From IMG/VR virus record IMGVR_UViG_3300006919_000043, positions 1-64,000 of that record: a stretch of DNA of 64,000 nt. The stretch is one strand, 5' to 3'. This document shows positions 52,395 to 61,699 of this stretch, in pieces. Below the pieces are notes generated by a model. It did no database searches, was not told the origin of the DNA, and saw only the letters and a program-made list of their open reading frames with translations. The stretch comes from a virus. Each line of letters starts with the position of its first letter. Positions within the stretch are counted from its first letter, which is position 1. Made by a program: the position numbers and the translations under genes.

Positions 52395-53654
52395 TCAAAT
52401 CCCTATCAACTGTTCAACTGCGGCAAATCCTATGTTAAATGTATATACCGAATCACCTGCCGCATAGGCTGGGGTGAAAGTCTGTATTACACCGGGTATT
52501 GCCACCTTTTGCCGGAAAAAGGGATTCGGTCTATTCGGCACGCCTCCTTCAACAGTAATAGGATCAAAGGGTTCGGTGTTTTCTTCGGAGGGATAGTCCG
52601 TGCCCGGTCCGGAAGGTATGATAAATTGCCTCAAAACCTCACCACTTGCCCCAGCAGTTATCATGGATTCGTAAGGCACCCTTAAACCAACGATATACTT
52701 CTTTACCGATGCGGATTCATCTATGTTTAACAATTTAGAAACATCTAACGATGATAGCGAATCGGGCAATTCAACTAAATCACCAGTCAAGGCTTGCGGA
52801 GAAATCATACCACCACCAGCCGAAGCGTTCATGGTCATGTTTAGTAAATCTTGAACCTTATCGCCTTTGCTTTTTCGTGAACCGCTTACACCGCCAGTAA
52901 AAGCCGATACAAAGAATGAGTCAGTCCACACGCTGGTATTTGCTATCGTTACATCAGCCCTCTTTATCACTGGCCTATTGCCCTTTTCGCTTTTTACCTT
53001 ATTTGTGATAGTGACCTTAGCGTTGCCCTGCCCTACTGAAAAATTGTTGCTCAATATTTGGTTTGCACCTGCGTTTATTGACACATCAACAAGGGTGTTT
53101 ATCGCTACTCCCCCTCCATTGACAAGAACATTTGAAGCACCACCAAGAGCCGTTTGTATGGCTGTGGCAACAGCCCCTATGTTATTGGCCGCTTGTATGT
53201 TGATAGGGATCATAGATTCATTACCAACTACCGGTGATATTGCGCCAGTCTTGTCGAACCTCAAAACAATTGATTCGCCATTCCCTGCATCAACTTGACC
53301 AGCAGTGCTGAACACTATTTCTTTACCATGCAATTCATCTCTCAAATTTTGCCCAGTGGGAGATGTAATCGAAAGTGTGTTGCTCAATTGTGAAGCCCAT
53401 GAAGTGTAATTACCTGTTGCTCTTGTCATATCAACAACGCATGATGCGGCACTACCAGCCGAAGCAAACTCATCATCAGTAATTATACCATCAATGGTAA
53501 TCGCCAGCATATTACTATTGAGATCTAATGCGGCACGGGTGGCAACAATCGGTATAGGCCATGTCGCTACACCCCTTGTAACAGCAAAGGATATTGCCGA
53601 GGCTTTCAATTCAATAACTTGCCCATCTTTACGAATCAATTGTATCATTGGCAT
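52395..53654 (-). CDS. distal tail / baseplate protein, 419 aa
   Basis: ATG at 53654 follows GGGGATT; the upstream stop is 3 nt away. Beta-rich throughout, with a mid-part of Asn/Ala/Gly-rich strands (~150-215) and no catalytic motif. Directly after the tape measure gene, phages of this type place the distal tail protein (Dit) or an equivalent ring. The call rests on order, not on a signature. Confidence 0.5.
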   Translation of the reverse strand: MPMIQLIRKDGQVIELKASAISFAVTRGVATWPIPIVATRAALDLNSNMLAITIDGIITDDEFASAGSAASCVVDMTRATGNYTSWASQLSNTLSITSPTGQNLRDELHGKEIVFSTAGQVDAGNGESIVLRFDKTGAISPVVGNESMIPINIQAANNIGAVATAIQTALGGASNVLVNGGGVAINTLVDVSINAGANQILSNNFSVGQGNAKVTITNKVKSEKGNRPVIKRADVTIANTSVWTDSFFVSAFTGGVSGSRKSKGDKVQDLLNMTMNASAGGGMISPQALTGDLVELPDSLSSLDVSKLLNIDESASVKKYIVGLRVPYESMITAGASGEVLRQFIIPSGPGTDYPSEENTEPFDPITVEGGVPNRPNPFFRQKVAIPGVIQTFTPAYAAGDSVYTFNIGFAAVEQLIGI

Positions 53655-53656
53655 GA

Positions 53657-55231
53657 CTAAATCCCCCTACTAAATCCACCTTGTCTTGAACGGTTCTTGA
53701 ACAATCGCCCAACTTCTTCGCCCACCATTCGTGCTATCTTACGGGGGTCGCCATTCGCACCGCTTACATTGATGTTGACTGTGGTTTCTCCGCCTCCCAA
53801 GCCGCCCGCACTTTGTATTGTCACAGGTATGGTTCGACCATCGGGTAGTGGCACTACTGCTTCTGTGCCGTGCAATTCAGCAGGGTAGCCGGACTTAGGA
53901 CCACTTACCACACCACCTTTTGCCAGTTTGAGTCCACCGATGTCAATTTCCGGAATATCCTTAAACGGATTGATTTTGTTAAATACACCAATTACTTTGT
54001 TCAATAACTTCAATGCTGGTGAAACAAAGTCAATTATGCTGTTAATAAATTGCTTGAAGAATGCTTTGACTCCGCCTAATACATCTTTCCAAACATCACC
54101 AATTGATATTAGAATCTCCTTGACCTTACCAAAGTCACCACGCAGTAATGCTACAAACGCACTAACAAGTTTCATGGCGGTTCTAACAATACCCATGAAT
54201 ACGGTCAGTATCATACCAAATGCGGCCATCAGCATTTTGTAGTAAGGTGCAACATACGGATATACGAAACGCACGATCCTAATTACAATAGAAATGATAG
54301 CCGCCGCAAGGAACACTACGGTTGCTATAATCTCACTTACTAACTGGATTATGTCACCTATGAAAGCAAATATGCCGGAATTGACCAAGAAATCCATAAG
54401 ATATTGGAATAATCCGACAACCATATCGAAGAATTGTTGAACACCACCGTCACCAAGCGCACCCATTATCATATCCCATGCGTCAGCAAACCCTTCGTAA
54501 ATTGTAACAATTCCGTCAAGCACTGCTTGTAAGAAACCGGACTCGGCTAATGCTGTAATTAAAGACATGATAACTTCGCTTATCATTGTCCAATAACCCA
54601 TAAACAATTCAACCACAAATGTTAGCCCCTCAACAACCTTATCCACTACTGTTTGGAAATCAAGACCTTCGGGCAGTGTTAAATTGTCTTTGAGGGTTTG
54701 CCATGTTTCCTTTATTCTCGCAATAGCATCATCAATTGCACCCATCAGTCCACCGATGATTGGCAGATCTTCCAACCACTTTCTAAGTGAACCTCCACCT
54801 GTATCGAAAGCGGCGACGAGTAACATAACGACACCTACCACCCCCATCATTAGCCCCATAAGCGGTAGTATAGACATCAATAACCCCTTGAAGAAACCAC
54901 CAACCCCTTTGACTACACCGCCAAGCAACAAAAATGGTGCGGCAAGGACTGTGGCCGCTACACCCATGCGCTCACTGGAATCTTCGGTTTTGTCAGCCGA
55001 TTCTTCCATAGTGTTGCCTAAATCTTGTGCTGGCTTGTTGGCATCTGTGAAGGTTGAGGTTAGACTCTTTACGGCCATATCCACTTTCATATATGTTTTC
55101 ATCAAAGGACCGAATACTTTGAGCAATACACGGGTTTTGTCCGGTAAAACTGTCAAGACATCGTTAAATTCTTGATAGGTAGCAATCAAATCCGCCATAG
55201 CGTAATTGTTTTGCTTTAACGAATTAGCCAT
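53657..55231 (-). CDS. tape measure protein, 524 aa
   Basis: ATG at 55231 overlaps the chaperone gene by 8 nt. The protein has the classic plan: a helical N terminus (~1-85), very hydrophobic Gly/Leu/Val-rich segments (~92-143, 290-375), and a C terminus with GGVVSGPKSGYPAELHGTEA near 435-455, the G-x-E-A-V-V-P-L element of tail tape measures. It sets tail length and may help DNA entry through the membrane. At ~1.5 angstrom per residue the tail would be about 75-80 nm; the protein is short for the class. Confidence 0.88.
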   Translation of the reverse strand: MANSLKQNNYAMADLIATYQEFNDVLTVLPDKTRVLLKVFGPLMKTYMKVDMAVKSLTSTFTDANKPAQDLGNTMEESADKTEDSSERMGVAATVLAAPFLLLGGVVKGVGGFFKGLLMSILPLMGLMMGVVGVVMLLVAAFDTGGGSLRKWLEDLPIIGGLMGAIDDAIARIKETWQTLKDNLTLPEGLDFQTVVDKVVEGLTFVVELFMGYWTMISEVIMSLITALAESGFLQAVLDGIVTIYEGFADAWDMIMGALGDGGVQQFFDMVVGLFQYLMDFLVNSGIFAFIGDIIQLVSEIIATVVFLAAAIISIVIRIVRFVYPYVAPYYKMLMAAFGMILTVFMGIVRTAMKLVSAFVALLRGDFGKVKEILISIGDVWKDVLGGVKAFFKQFINSIIDFVSPALKLLNKVIGVFNKINPFKDIPEIDIGGLKLAKGGVVSGPKSGYPAELHGTEAVVPLPDGRTIPVTIQSAGGLGGGETTVNINVSGANGDPRKIARMVGEEVGRLFKNRSRQGGFSRGI

Positions 55232-55565
55232 CTTGATACCCCAGTTTTGCGTTCATGCGTTCAAAGAAGTCAGCGTCACTTGTTGTTTTTACGCTACGCC
55301 CCTTATTACCGCCCACATCGTTCTCACGCTTTAATTTCTCCATCTCATTGGCTTCGATTTCTTTATATGTGGACAAAATATAGTAATCCATGATTACCTG
55401 TTCGGGTGGCATGTTATCCCACGCTTGTGGAGAACACTTGAAAAAATGGGCGAGAAAAAACACTGGTAATCTGTGTGCAATCACTGGGATTTTGTATTCA
55501 TCAATTGGCGAACCGCCCTCTCCATCCCAAGTCATGAATGACCGAACATCGTCAAGGGTTATCCC
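55224..55565 (-). CDS. tail assembly chaperone, -1 frame extension (GT-like)
   Basis: This frame is read by a -1 shift from the gene at 55559-55921. Between the slip site and the first internal ATG (55535) it stays open and gives GITLDDVRSF, which looks like normal protein. No Shine-Dalgarno lies before ATG 55535. The full fusion would be about 232 aa. In phages such as lambda (gpG/gpGT) the long form recruits tail tube protein to the tape measure while the short form coats it. The gene directly before the tape measure is the expected place. Confidence 0.75.
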   Translation of the reverse strand, partial: GITLDDVRSFMTWDGEGGSPIDEYKIPVIAHRLPVFFLAHFFKCSPQAWDNMPPEQVIMDYYILSTYKEIEANEMEKLKRENDVGGNKGRSVKTTSDADFFERMNAKLGYQDG

Positions 55566-55921
55566 AAAGGGGCTGAACCGCCCGCAATACCACGCATCAA
55601 ATCCTCAAACGAAGGCAGTAAAGATTGTAATGCTTCACCGACTTCGGGCTTGATGTTTAGCAATTGAGATGTTGTCAATGATGGTTCGGTCTTTTCAATA
55701 CATGTTGTAATTACGAATTTCCAATACCCACCAAAGTCAATTTTTGGTGTCATATCTCCACCATCAGCACTAATACTAACGAATTTTGTCAAAGCGTTTT
55801 GACGCTCAAGCCAAGTCAATTGCTTGACCCACACTTTCATTTCGCCAAATGGCGTTTCAATTGTATGTTCGTCTGCTTCGTTTCCAATCAATAAATCATT
55901 CGCTGTCGCTTTCTCCGCCAT
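55559..55921 (-). CDS. tail assembly chaperone, short form (G-like), 120 aa
   Basis: ATG at 55921 has GGTGA upstream; an in-frame GTG at 55930 is the alternative. The product begins with a helix, then the strand-rich FGEMKVWVKQLTWLERQNAL, and ends in a Gly/Ser/Pro tail exactly over the slippery heptamer, as gpG does. It overlaps the SAP-domain gene by 26 nt. Most ribosomes would stop at 55559; a fraction would shift and make the long form. Confidence 0.75.
   Translation of the reverse strand: MAEKATANDLLIGNEADEHTIETPFGEMKVWVKQLTWLERQNALTKFVSISADGGDMTPKIDFGGYWKFVITTCIEKTEPSLTTSQLLNIKPEVGEALQSLLPSFEDLMRGIAGGSAPLG
55565..55571 (-). promoter_or_regulatory. programmed -1 frameshift site CCCTTTG
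   Basis: Read on the minus strand, C CCT TTG in the zero frame fits X XXY YYZ and re-pairs as CCC TTT. The zero-frame stop (TAA, 55559-55561) is one codon further. The -1 frame then runs without a stop into the downstream gene. Site, order and frame agree with the conserved frameshift in tail assembly chaperones of long-tailed phages. Confidence 0.72.
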
Positions 55922-56261
55922 CTGTTTCACCTTCGGTTACTGGCTCGGCTTCACCTGCATCATCTTCGCTCAAGCGAGCGATAAGATCTGCTTTCAGTCC
56001 GGTAGTATCAAGACCACGCTGGCTACACAAGACCTGCAATTCGGTCTTGTTCATATCGCCATATTCTTTGCTCTCCACTACCGGTGCCTCAACAGCCACT
56101 TCCGGTGATGATGTCGGTTCAACAACAGGAACAGTGCTTGCGGAAACTTCTATGCCTTGTGCTGAAACACCAACGCCTTCAATAATCCGGCCATTGGCAA
56201 TAGTCCAATTCAAAAATTCCCTGCGCCCTGCGATTTCAACATATCCTGTTAGCCTTACCAT
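55896..56261 (-). CDS. SAP-domain-like tail protein, 121 aa
   Basis: ATG at 56261 follows GGTGAG by 4 nt; ATG 56279 is in frame but has no site. Residues 1-40 are beta-rich (MVRLTGYVEIAG, then REFLNWTIANG). After a Val/Pro/Glu linker, MNKTELQVLCSQRGLDTTG and KADLIARL form a SAP/HeH helix pair, and the end is acidic. SAP domains bind DNA or act as small protein-binding modules. It lies between the tail tube and chaperone genes. Confidence 0.58.
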   Translation of the reverse strand: MVRLTGYVEIAGRREFLNWTIANGRIIEGVGVSAQGIEVSASTVPVVEPTSSPEVAVEAPVVESKEYGDMNKTELQVLCSQRGLDTTGLKADLIARLSEDDAGEAEPVTEGETDGGESDSE

Positions 56262-56298
56262 TATTCTCACCCTTGTCATGCTTGTTAATTAACTTTAT

Positions 56299-58569
56299 TC
56301 AAATGATGTAATACGGGTTATGCTCTTGAACCTTTAGATGTCGGACAGCAAACTCCACGCTTGCAGTTACCGGTCCTTTATCGTCGGGCATTGGATGTTC
56401 CGCTTTCATCAAAGTATAATCTTCAAGTGTAATTGTGCCTCTTTGTCTTGTGCCAGCCGAGCCGGGTTTGTTCAAAACCAGTGTGCAATCGTTTGTATTT
56501 ATGTTGTGCTTACGGGTTCTTAATTCCTCAAAGAACCTATCATCTTCAACCAGTGCGGTGAATGTGAATGTGTATTCTCTTGCCGCCTCCGTGATTTCCG
56601 AAGCATACTGTGTAGCGGCTTCTTGCACCTGATCTGCATCAGCATACGCACCATCTGTGCCTCTAATGTAAAACTGTGCGGTGTTACCATTAGCAATACT
56701 GATGTTGACATCTTTTGCTCGCAATACGGTAGCACCAAAGGCACTGAATAACATGTGCTGGAATAGGTATGGCTTTTCGCCATTGACAGCGATACCGGAC
56801 ACACTACGCTTGGTTATGTCATTTGCAGTGTTCTCAAACATACGGTGCGGTGTAATGAATTGGTTGTTGGTGTCTTTGAACATGCGTGTTGCTTCAAAGT
56901 TAGTGGTCATTTTTAACTCACCTTCACTGTCAGCAGTTAGACTCAAATCACTCACTTTACAACCGGAGAACACCCGTAGCATTTGGTTTGTGCCCGGTGT
57001 TGTATCGGTGGTGCGGAATGATTGCTCAAAGCAAAAGGTCGGTAGTGTAGTGTAACCAAAGAAATTATGCTCAACACCATTCTTTAATTCGCCAGTGGAC
57101 AATAGTGCTGGTGAGCCACGCTCATGCGCTACTGTGCCGTCAAGAGTATATTGTAGTCTTTCCACACCACATGATGCGGCTACATGGTCGAATAAGAATG
57201 GTTCTTCGACATAGATGTAGCCATGATCTTGACCGTTAGCACTACCCTTTCCGATAACCCTACGGATTTCATGTTTGTTTAATGTGGGTGCTGTAACATC
57301 AGCACCCGGCACTTGAACAGTATCTTTGTCGAAGATTTGAATGTAATCACCAAGAGTAAATTTGTCGGCATTGGTTGTTGAAAGTTTGATGCGTATATCG
57401 CCAGCAGTTACAGCAAGGGTTGGTTGAGCCAGTAAGTAAAGTGGCACACCGACAGTCTGTGCCCTTAGTTTAGCATCTGTATCAATGTCAGCCAAGCCAT
57501 CTATTTGTGCGTTAGCCAGTGATGTATATGAGCCAAGTAAAGGCGCACCTGCGGCACTTAGCACCTTGAACAGCCCTGCGGCTGGTGCATCTTCAAAGAT
57601 TGAAGCAAAGCCAGTGATGTTTCCACCAGCAGTGCTGATTTGTGCATCGGTAGCACCTGCCGCCGCAACGGTCAATCCACCTATCAATACATCTTTGCCA
57701 ACATGTCCAGCAGTGTCAAGACCTGCTACACCTGTTCCAGCATTGTCAATAGCCGTTATAGTGGTGTCAAGAACCGGTGTGTCAAATGTGTTTTGTGCGG
57801 CGTATGTCATGTCGGTGACATTTGTTTTGAGATTTAATGGGGTTGCTGTTATAGTTTCCGAAGCATCACAGTGAGCAAACTCACCTACGCTCTTTGCAGT
57901 GTGCCCACCCAAAGCATATTTCCACATCTTCAATGAATGTGCATTCAAGTCCATAGAACCACCAGCAAGAGTTTCCTTGCCCGATGTTAGAACATTCACA
58001 TCACGCCCCATGCCGATGATGTGTTGCTTTCTAACATCTATCTCCGGTTCGGGTAGTGTGAATGAGTTAAGCAATCCTAAGAATTGGTCGGTTTTGACTC
58101 TTTCATCGCCACCACTTGCTACTGCACCTGCTGTGCAATTGTGGTCGTATGTTGGAACACGCAGTGAATCAATAATGAAGAAATCGCCTGTGTTTGCAGT
58201 GGCCGGATTGGTTGCCAATCTCGGTGTGACGGTTATGGTAGCATCATCGTTTGCAGTGATGTAGTATGTTCGCTTTGTTGTTGGAAAGTGATCGGCAGTG
58301 AAAGCGTTGCTACCGCCCGATGAATAGATACGCAGTGTAGCACCAATCAACATACCATTGGGCACCATCATGTGCCCATCGGTGTCAACCCAATACATGG
58401 CTTCACCGATAGTAATTATACTACTGTTCTCGGTGTTGCCGTTGGCTGTTGACCAGCCCGATGTGGCACTACCTCCGCCCGCTACATTGGTTCCTTGTCC
58501 TACTAATCCGGTTTCTTTGCCCATAGATATTTCAATTAAATCTCCCTTGAATACTTGATTTACTGGCAT
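56299..58569 (-). CDS. major tail tube protein with large insertion, 756 aa
   Basis: The preferred start is ATG 58569, 4 nt after GAGATGAT; ATG 58578 is also possible. The C-terminal third has FSGCKVSDLSLTADSEGELK then MTTNFEATR, close to the strand pair found in tail tube proteins of siphovirus type. Length is about twice normal, the extra part being Ala/Gly/Thr-rich (~240-400), perhaps a decoration domain on the tube surface. It lies three genes before the tape measure, the expected place. Confidence 0.7.
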   Translation of the reverse strand: MPVNQVFKGDLIEISMGKETGLVGQGTNVAGGGSATSGWSTANGNTENSSIITIGEAMYWVDTDGHMMVPNGMLIGATLRIYSSGGSNAFTADHFPTTKRTYYITANDDATITVTPRLATNPATANTGDFFIIDSLRVPTYDHNCTAGAVASGGDERVKTDQFLGLLNSFTLPEPEIDVRKQHIIGMGRDVNVLTSGKETLAGGSMDLNAHSLKMWKYALGGHTAKSVGEFAHCDASETITATPLNLKTNVTDMTYAAQNTFDTPVLDTTITAIDNAGTGVAGLDTAGHVGKDVLIGGLTVAAAGATDAQISTAGGNITGFASIFEDAPAAGLFKVLSAAGAPLLGSYTSLANAQIDGLADIDTDAKLRAQTVGVPLYLLAQPTLAVTAGDIRIKLSTTNADKFTLGDYIQIFDKDTVQVPGADVTAPTLNKHEIRRVIGKGSANGQDHGYIYVEEPFLFDHVAASCGVERLQYTLDGTVAHERGSPALLSTGELKNGVEHNFFGYTTLPTFCFEQSFRTTDTTPGTNQMLRVFSGCKVSDLSLTADSEGELKMTTNFEATRMFKDTNNQFITPHRMFENTANDITKRSVSGIAVNGEKPYLFQHMLFSAFGATVLRAKDVNISIANGNTAQFYIRGTDGAYADADQVQEAATQYASEITEAAREYTFTFTALVEDDRFFEELRTRKHNINTNDCTLVLNKPGSAGTRQRGTITLEDYTLMKAEHPMPDDKGPVTASVEFAVRHLKVQEHNPYYII

Positions 58570-58579
58570 ATTTATCATC

Positions 58580-59011
58580 TCATAATGTTGGTAATGGTTG
58601 GGCGAAAATTATACATTCGGCTTGCATCGTGTATCGGAACAACCTCTTGCTACGGTCCGACAAGTCGGTTCGGGTCTTGAAGATTACCCTATCAAAGTTA
58701 ACATTATCGCCCTTTCTCACCAAATGTAGTATGCGCCGAACCTCATCTCTAAGCGTGCTAAGACGCTTACGACTTTTTACGGTGCGTATGTCAATGGTAA
58801 GATTGATGTGTTCATTAACGAAGTCAAACAGCAATTCCGGCTGTGCTTCGTTATGTGCTGTTTCAAAGACACGAATAATGTCATGATCTTGTAGTCGTGT
58901 TCTTTTACCCTCGCCAGCCTCAAGGGTAGCAATATCCAAGATAGAAGGCTTGGGCGAAACATTCCAATTACTGTTCAAAGCAGTAACAATACCATCAATA
59001 GCATCGGTCAT
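58580..59011 (-). CDS. tail completion / head-tail joining protein, 143 aa
   Basis: ATG at 59011 overlaps the upstream stop (ATGA) and has GGAGG 9 nt before it. A helix (TDAIDGIVTALNSNW) is followed by strands containing LTIDIRTVKSRKRL and a final strand MQAECIIFAQPL, the build of small tail-terminator proteins that cap the tube at the neck. Its place just before the tail tube gene fits. Confidence 0.58.
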   Translation of the reverse strand: MTDAIDGIVTALNSNWNVSPKPSILDIATLEAGEGKRTRLQDHDIIRVFETAHNEAQPELLFDFVNEHINLTIDIRTVKSRKRLSTLRDEVRRILHLVRKGDNVNFDRVIFKTRTDLSDRSKRLFRYTMQAECIIFAQPLPTL

Positions 59012-59286
59012 TGTTTCATCGCCTCCATAAATTTAGACTCGGCGGCCTTTACATCAAGTGCGAAAGGGCTTGCCTTTTTATGTGCCTCCATTACAACCGC
59101 TAATTCTTCTTCGGATTTAGGTTCAACGGTTTCAGCATCTTCACTATCCATGTTCTTTTCTTCTATCATTAGCCTCTCAAGGTGTGCTGGCTCACTGGCC
59201 TCTTGTGTTCGCATAGCGACAAGCAACTCTTTCAGTGCTTTACCAGCATCGTCACCAAACTGTATGAGATCTTCCACATCAACCAC
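59008..59286 (-). CDS. small head-tail region protein, 92 aa
   Basis: GTG start at 59286 (or GTG 59277, 5 nt after GGTGG). The product is helical and acidic in the middle. It lies between the adaptor and completion genes and overlaps both. It may be a second connector subunit; not recognised. Confidence 0.45.
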   Translation of the reverse strand: MVDVEDLIQFGDDAGKALKELLVAMRTQEASEPAHLERLMIEEKNMDSEDAETVEPKSEEELAVVMEAHKKASPFALDVKAAESKFMEAMKQ

Positions 59287-60922
59287 CCATACCTGCTACA
59301 ATAATTGACTCTTGGAACGGCACCAATAACTTAGCAACCTCCGCTTCTAACTTTTGGTGCTTGGTGTTAATGTCCATGTTTGATGTTCCTTCGGGGAATA
59401 GCACCGAATAATCATCGGACATCAGTATATCCATGACTACCAATTTGGTGCAAGCCTCTTGTATTGAACCCTCAACATATCTCTCACCGTAAATATATGC
59501 ACATCTCAAAGAATGGTTTTCAAAGAAAGGATATTCATTGTTGAATGCAATCATGCCGTTCTCTTCGATAGACCACCATGACTTTTGCCTTTCTTCGTCT
59601 GTGATGTCGCACTTGAATCTATTTTGCCTAATTACTACATCTTGAATTAGTGTGGCCGCATTGTCAAAGTCATTTTGTTCATCATTGACAATAGTGAATG
59701 TGTTGCCACTGCGAGTTACCAACGCTATCTTATTTTGATTTCCTACCGTATAATACACCAATGAATGACCCTTGACGAACCCTGTTCCATCGTCAACAGT
59801 AAATGATGTAACCGGATTTCCTGTTACTGAAACAACCTTGCTTTGTTTGGTGGTCGTTAGTCTTGCATCAATGACCACTGCTGTGTCGTTTGTGACAGCC
59901 AGTGTGGCATTTTCTCCACCTTCAGTGCTACGCATACTGCTAATCTCAATTACACCATCTCCCATATCGCTGTTAGCAAGTCCTAAAAATTCATTATGAA
60001 CATTCAATGTGCTGTCGGAGGCTGATTCCGATTCAACGGTCAAACTACCTATTGGAACAGCCGCCTTGCTAAACGCAGGGTCTTTATTGACCAAAGCCGA
60101 TAGGTTTTCAGCCGCACTTTTGTTATCAAAGTCGGCTCTCCATTTTGTTTGTGCATCACTGCCTTCGGTTAGGGTGGCTACACCATTAGCACCCGGACAT
60201 AGCAGTATTGATTCGCCAACCATAGCCGTATGATCGTTGAATCTTAATGCCGCACGGGCACCAGCCATCTCACGATAATAGTCGCCTTGCCAAGCCCCCA
60301 ACTTCAACACACGCTGGATAGCCCCCCTTTTCATGAATACTGCACCTACATAATCAGTATAGTATCGCCTTCGGAATGGCTTGAAAGTGGTAAAGTTTTG
60401 ATATTCTTCGGCCACCAATCGGGGTCGCCATGAATGTCTTGTAACCTTGTCAATGTAATCTTGCCTGTTAGCAATTAAGTGCTTCACATGGTCAAGTTTT
60501 ATGCCACGCTCATTACTGTTAGTGAACGCTGATTGGTGTTGAACATAGGCTTGGTTGTTTGTGGTAAAGGACTCCGGTGTTGTTTGGTCAGCCGCAACAG
60601 CCACCAAATATACCTGTCCGGCTGAACCGACTGATTCAATCCCTGTCAATTTGTATATGTTGCCGACAGCGTTTGCATTATCATACACAAGAACGCTCTC
60701 CCCTGCCGCATAGCCCCAGCGTCTAAAGTCAGCACCGGTTATTGGAAATTTGATGTAGTCCACTGTAAGGACTGTGGCAACAACAGTATCACCTGCTAAG
60801 GCCACAGGATCCGGCAAAGGCAATTGAAGATACTCGCTAACCTTTTCCGGTGTTGTATATACCGTTTCATAAGGGTATAACGGTGAATCGGGTCTATGTC
60901 CGGGTGAAAAGGACTTTGGCAT
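59279..60922 (-). CDS. head-tail adaptor-like protein, 547 aa
   Basis: ATG at 60922 overlaps the upstream stop (TAATG) with GGGGG before it. The N-terminal part has TTPEKVSEYLQLP, and further on IKLDHVKHLIANRQDYIDKV with TRHSW, a pattern seen in connector proteins of archaeal tailed viruses. Near the end, CAYIYGERYVEGSIQEACTK is the long helix by which adaptors bind the portal. Residues ~220-420 are a beta-rich insertion. Adaptor function is inferred from these and from order. Confidence 0.6.
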   Translation of the reverse strand: MPKSFSPGHRPDSPLYPYETVYTTPEKVSEYLQLPLPDPVALAGDTVVATVLTVDYIKFPITGADFRRWGYAAGESVLVYDNANAVGNIYKLTGIESVGSAGQVYLVAVAADQTTPESFTTNNQAYVQHQSAFTNSNERGIKLDHVKHLIANRQDYIDKVTRHSWRPRLVAEEYQNFTTFKPFRRRYYTDYVGAVFMKRGAIQRVLKLGAWQGDYYREMAGARAALRFNDHTAMVGESILLCPGANGVATLTEGSDAQTKWRADFDNKSAAENLSALVNKDPAFSKAAVPIGSLTVESESASDSTLNVHNEFLGLANSDMGDGVIEISSMRSTEGGENATLAVTNDTAVVIDARLTTTKQSKVVSVTGNPVTSFTVDDGTGFVKGHSLVYYTVGNQNKIALVTRSGNTFTIVNDEQNDFDNAATLIQDVVIRQNRFKCDITDEERQKSWWSIEENGMIAFNNEYPFFENHSLRCAYIYGERYVEGSIQEACTKLVVMDILMSDDYSVLFPEGTSNMDINTKHQKLEAEVAKLLVPFQESIIVAGMGG

Positions 60923-61254
60923 TACCTAAGCCCCCTACTCAAACCATGACTACCAAGATTGAATCCCATAGGCGCACCACACGCACCACACTGGGGTGTC
61001 CAACAAAAGTGTAAGCAACCGCAAGTTAAGCACCGTGTTCCGGAACCTATGTTCTGTATGTCTTTGCGATCTTTGGATTTGAGCATAATACGCTTTGTTG
61101 TAGCATGTTTCATGTTTTCTTTGGAGAAAGGACTCTCCGATTCATGGATAGATGATTTGTTTGCATTGGCGATTTCCGCCATACGGACACGCCTACGCTT
61201 TTCAATGTCAATGACTTCTCCTAAGTCAATGTCCTCAATTTCCATGCGTGCCAT
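60922..61254 (-). CDS. zinc-ribbon protein in the capsid operon, 110 aa
   Basis: ATG at 61254, 7 nt after GGTGG. The N-terminal half is acidic then basic and helical. The C-terminal part has CLTCGCLHFC and CGACGAP, four or more Cys for a zinc ribbon, and ends in a Gly/Arg-rich tail. A zinc ribbon amid capsid and connector genes is unusual. It may be a minor virion protein or a late regulator. Confidence 0.55.
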   Translation of the reverse strand: MARMEIEDIDLGEVIDIEKRRRVRMAEIANANKSSIHESESPFSKENMKHATTKRIMLKSKDRKDIQNIGSGTRCLTCGCLHFCWTPQCGACGAPMGFNLGSHGLSRGLR

Positions 61255-61278
61255 TTGATGCCACCCCTTGAGGCAACA

Positions 61279-61656
61279 TCAGCGACCGCCAGTAATAATG
61301 ATTTCAGCCGTTGCACCGTCTAAATCACTGCTGTTGTTGGCTAATTGAATCAAAGCAAGTCCACCTGCCGCCGCCGCAGTGGGCTTGTCAACAGCGTTAC
61401 CACTGGCTTCTGTGCTACTGGCAAACGCCATTATTTTCTTATTTGCATAATCGTATCTTAGTAAGAGTCCACCAATTCCTTTGTTTGGTATGGTTTTTAC
61501 AATAATATCAACGCTATCGGGCGTTCCGACATACGCTGTTGCGTCAAATTCTTCTCCGCCTGTTGGATAAGAATTGTCAAATGTTACATTAACAAAAGAG
61601 GTAATTCTAGATCCTACTACATTGTTTCTTTTCGACTGTGTGATAGTTAGTGCCAT
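61279..61656 (-). CDS. capsid-associated beta protein, 125 aa
   Basis: ATG at 61656 is preferred; a TTG at 61665 is in frame. Strand-rich, without Cys or catalytic residues, and hydrophobic/Gly/Thr-rich, as in capsid decoration proteins. Two more genes of like character follow upstream. The role is inferred from context only. Confidence 0.5.
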   Translation of the reverse strand: MALTITQSKRNNVVGSRITSFVNVTFDNSYPTGGEEFDATAYVGTPDSVDIIVKTIPNKGIGGLLLRYDYANKKIMAFASSTEASGNAVDKPTAAAAGGLALIQLANNSSDLDGATAEIIITGGR

Positions 61657-61699
61657 GTTGCTCAACTCAAGGGAATGTGTCAGTGGTCATAAAGGTTGC

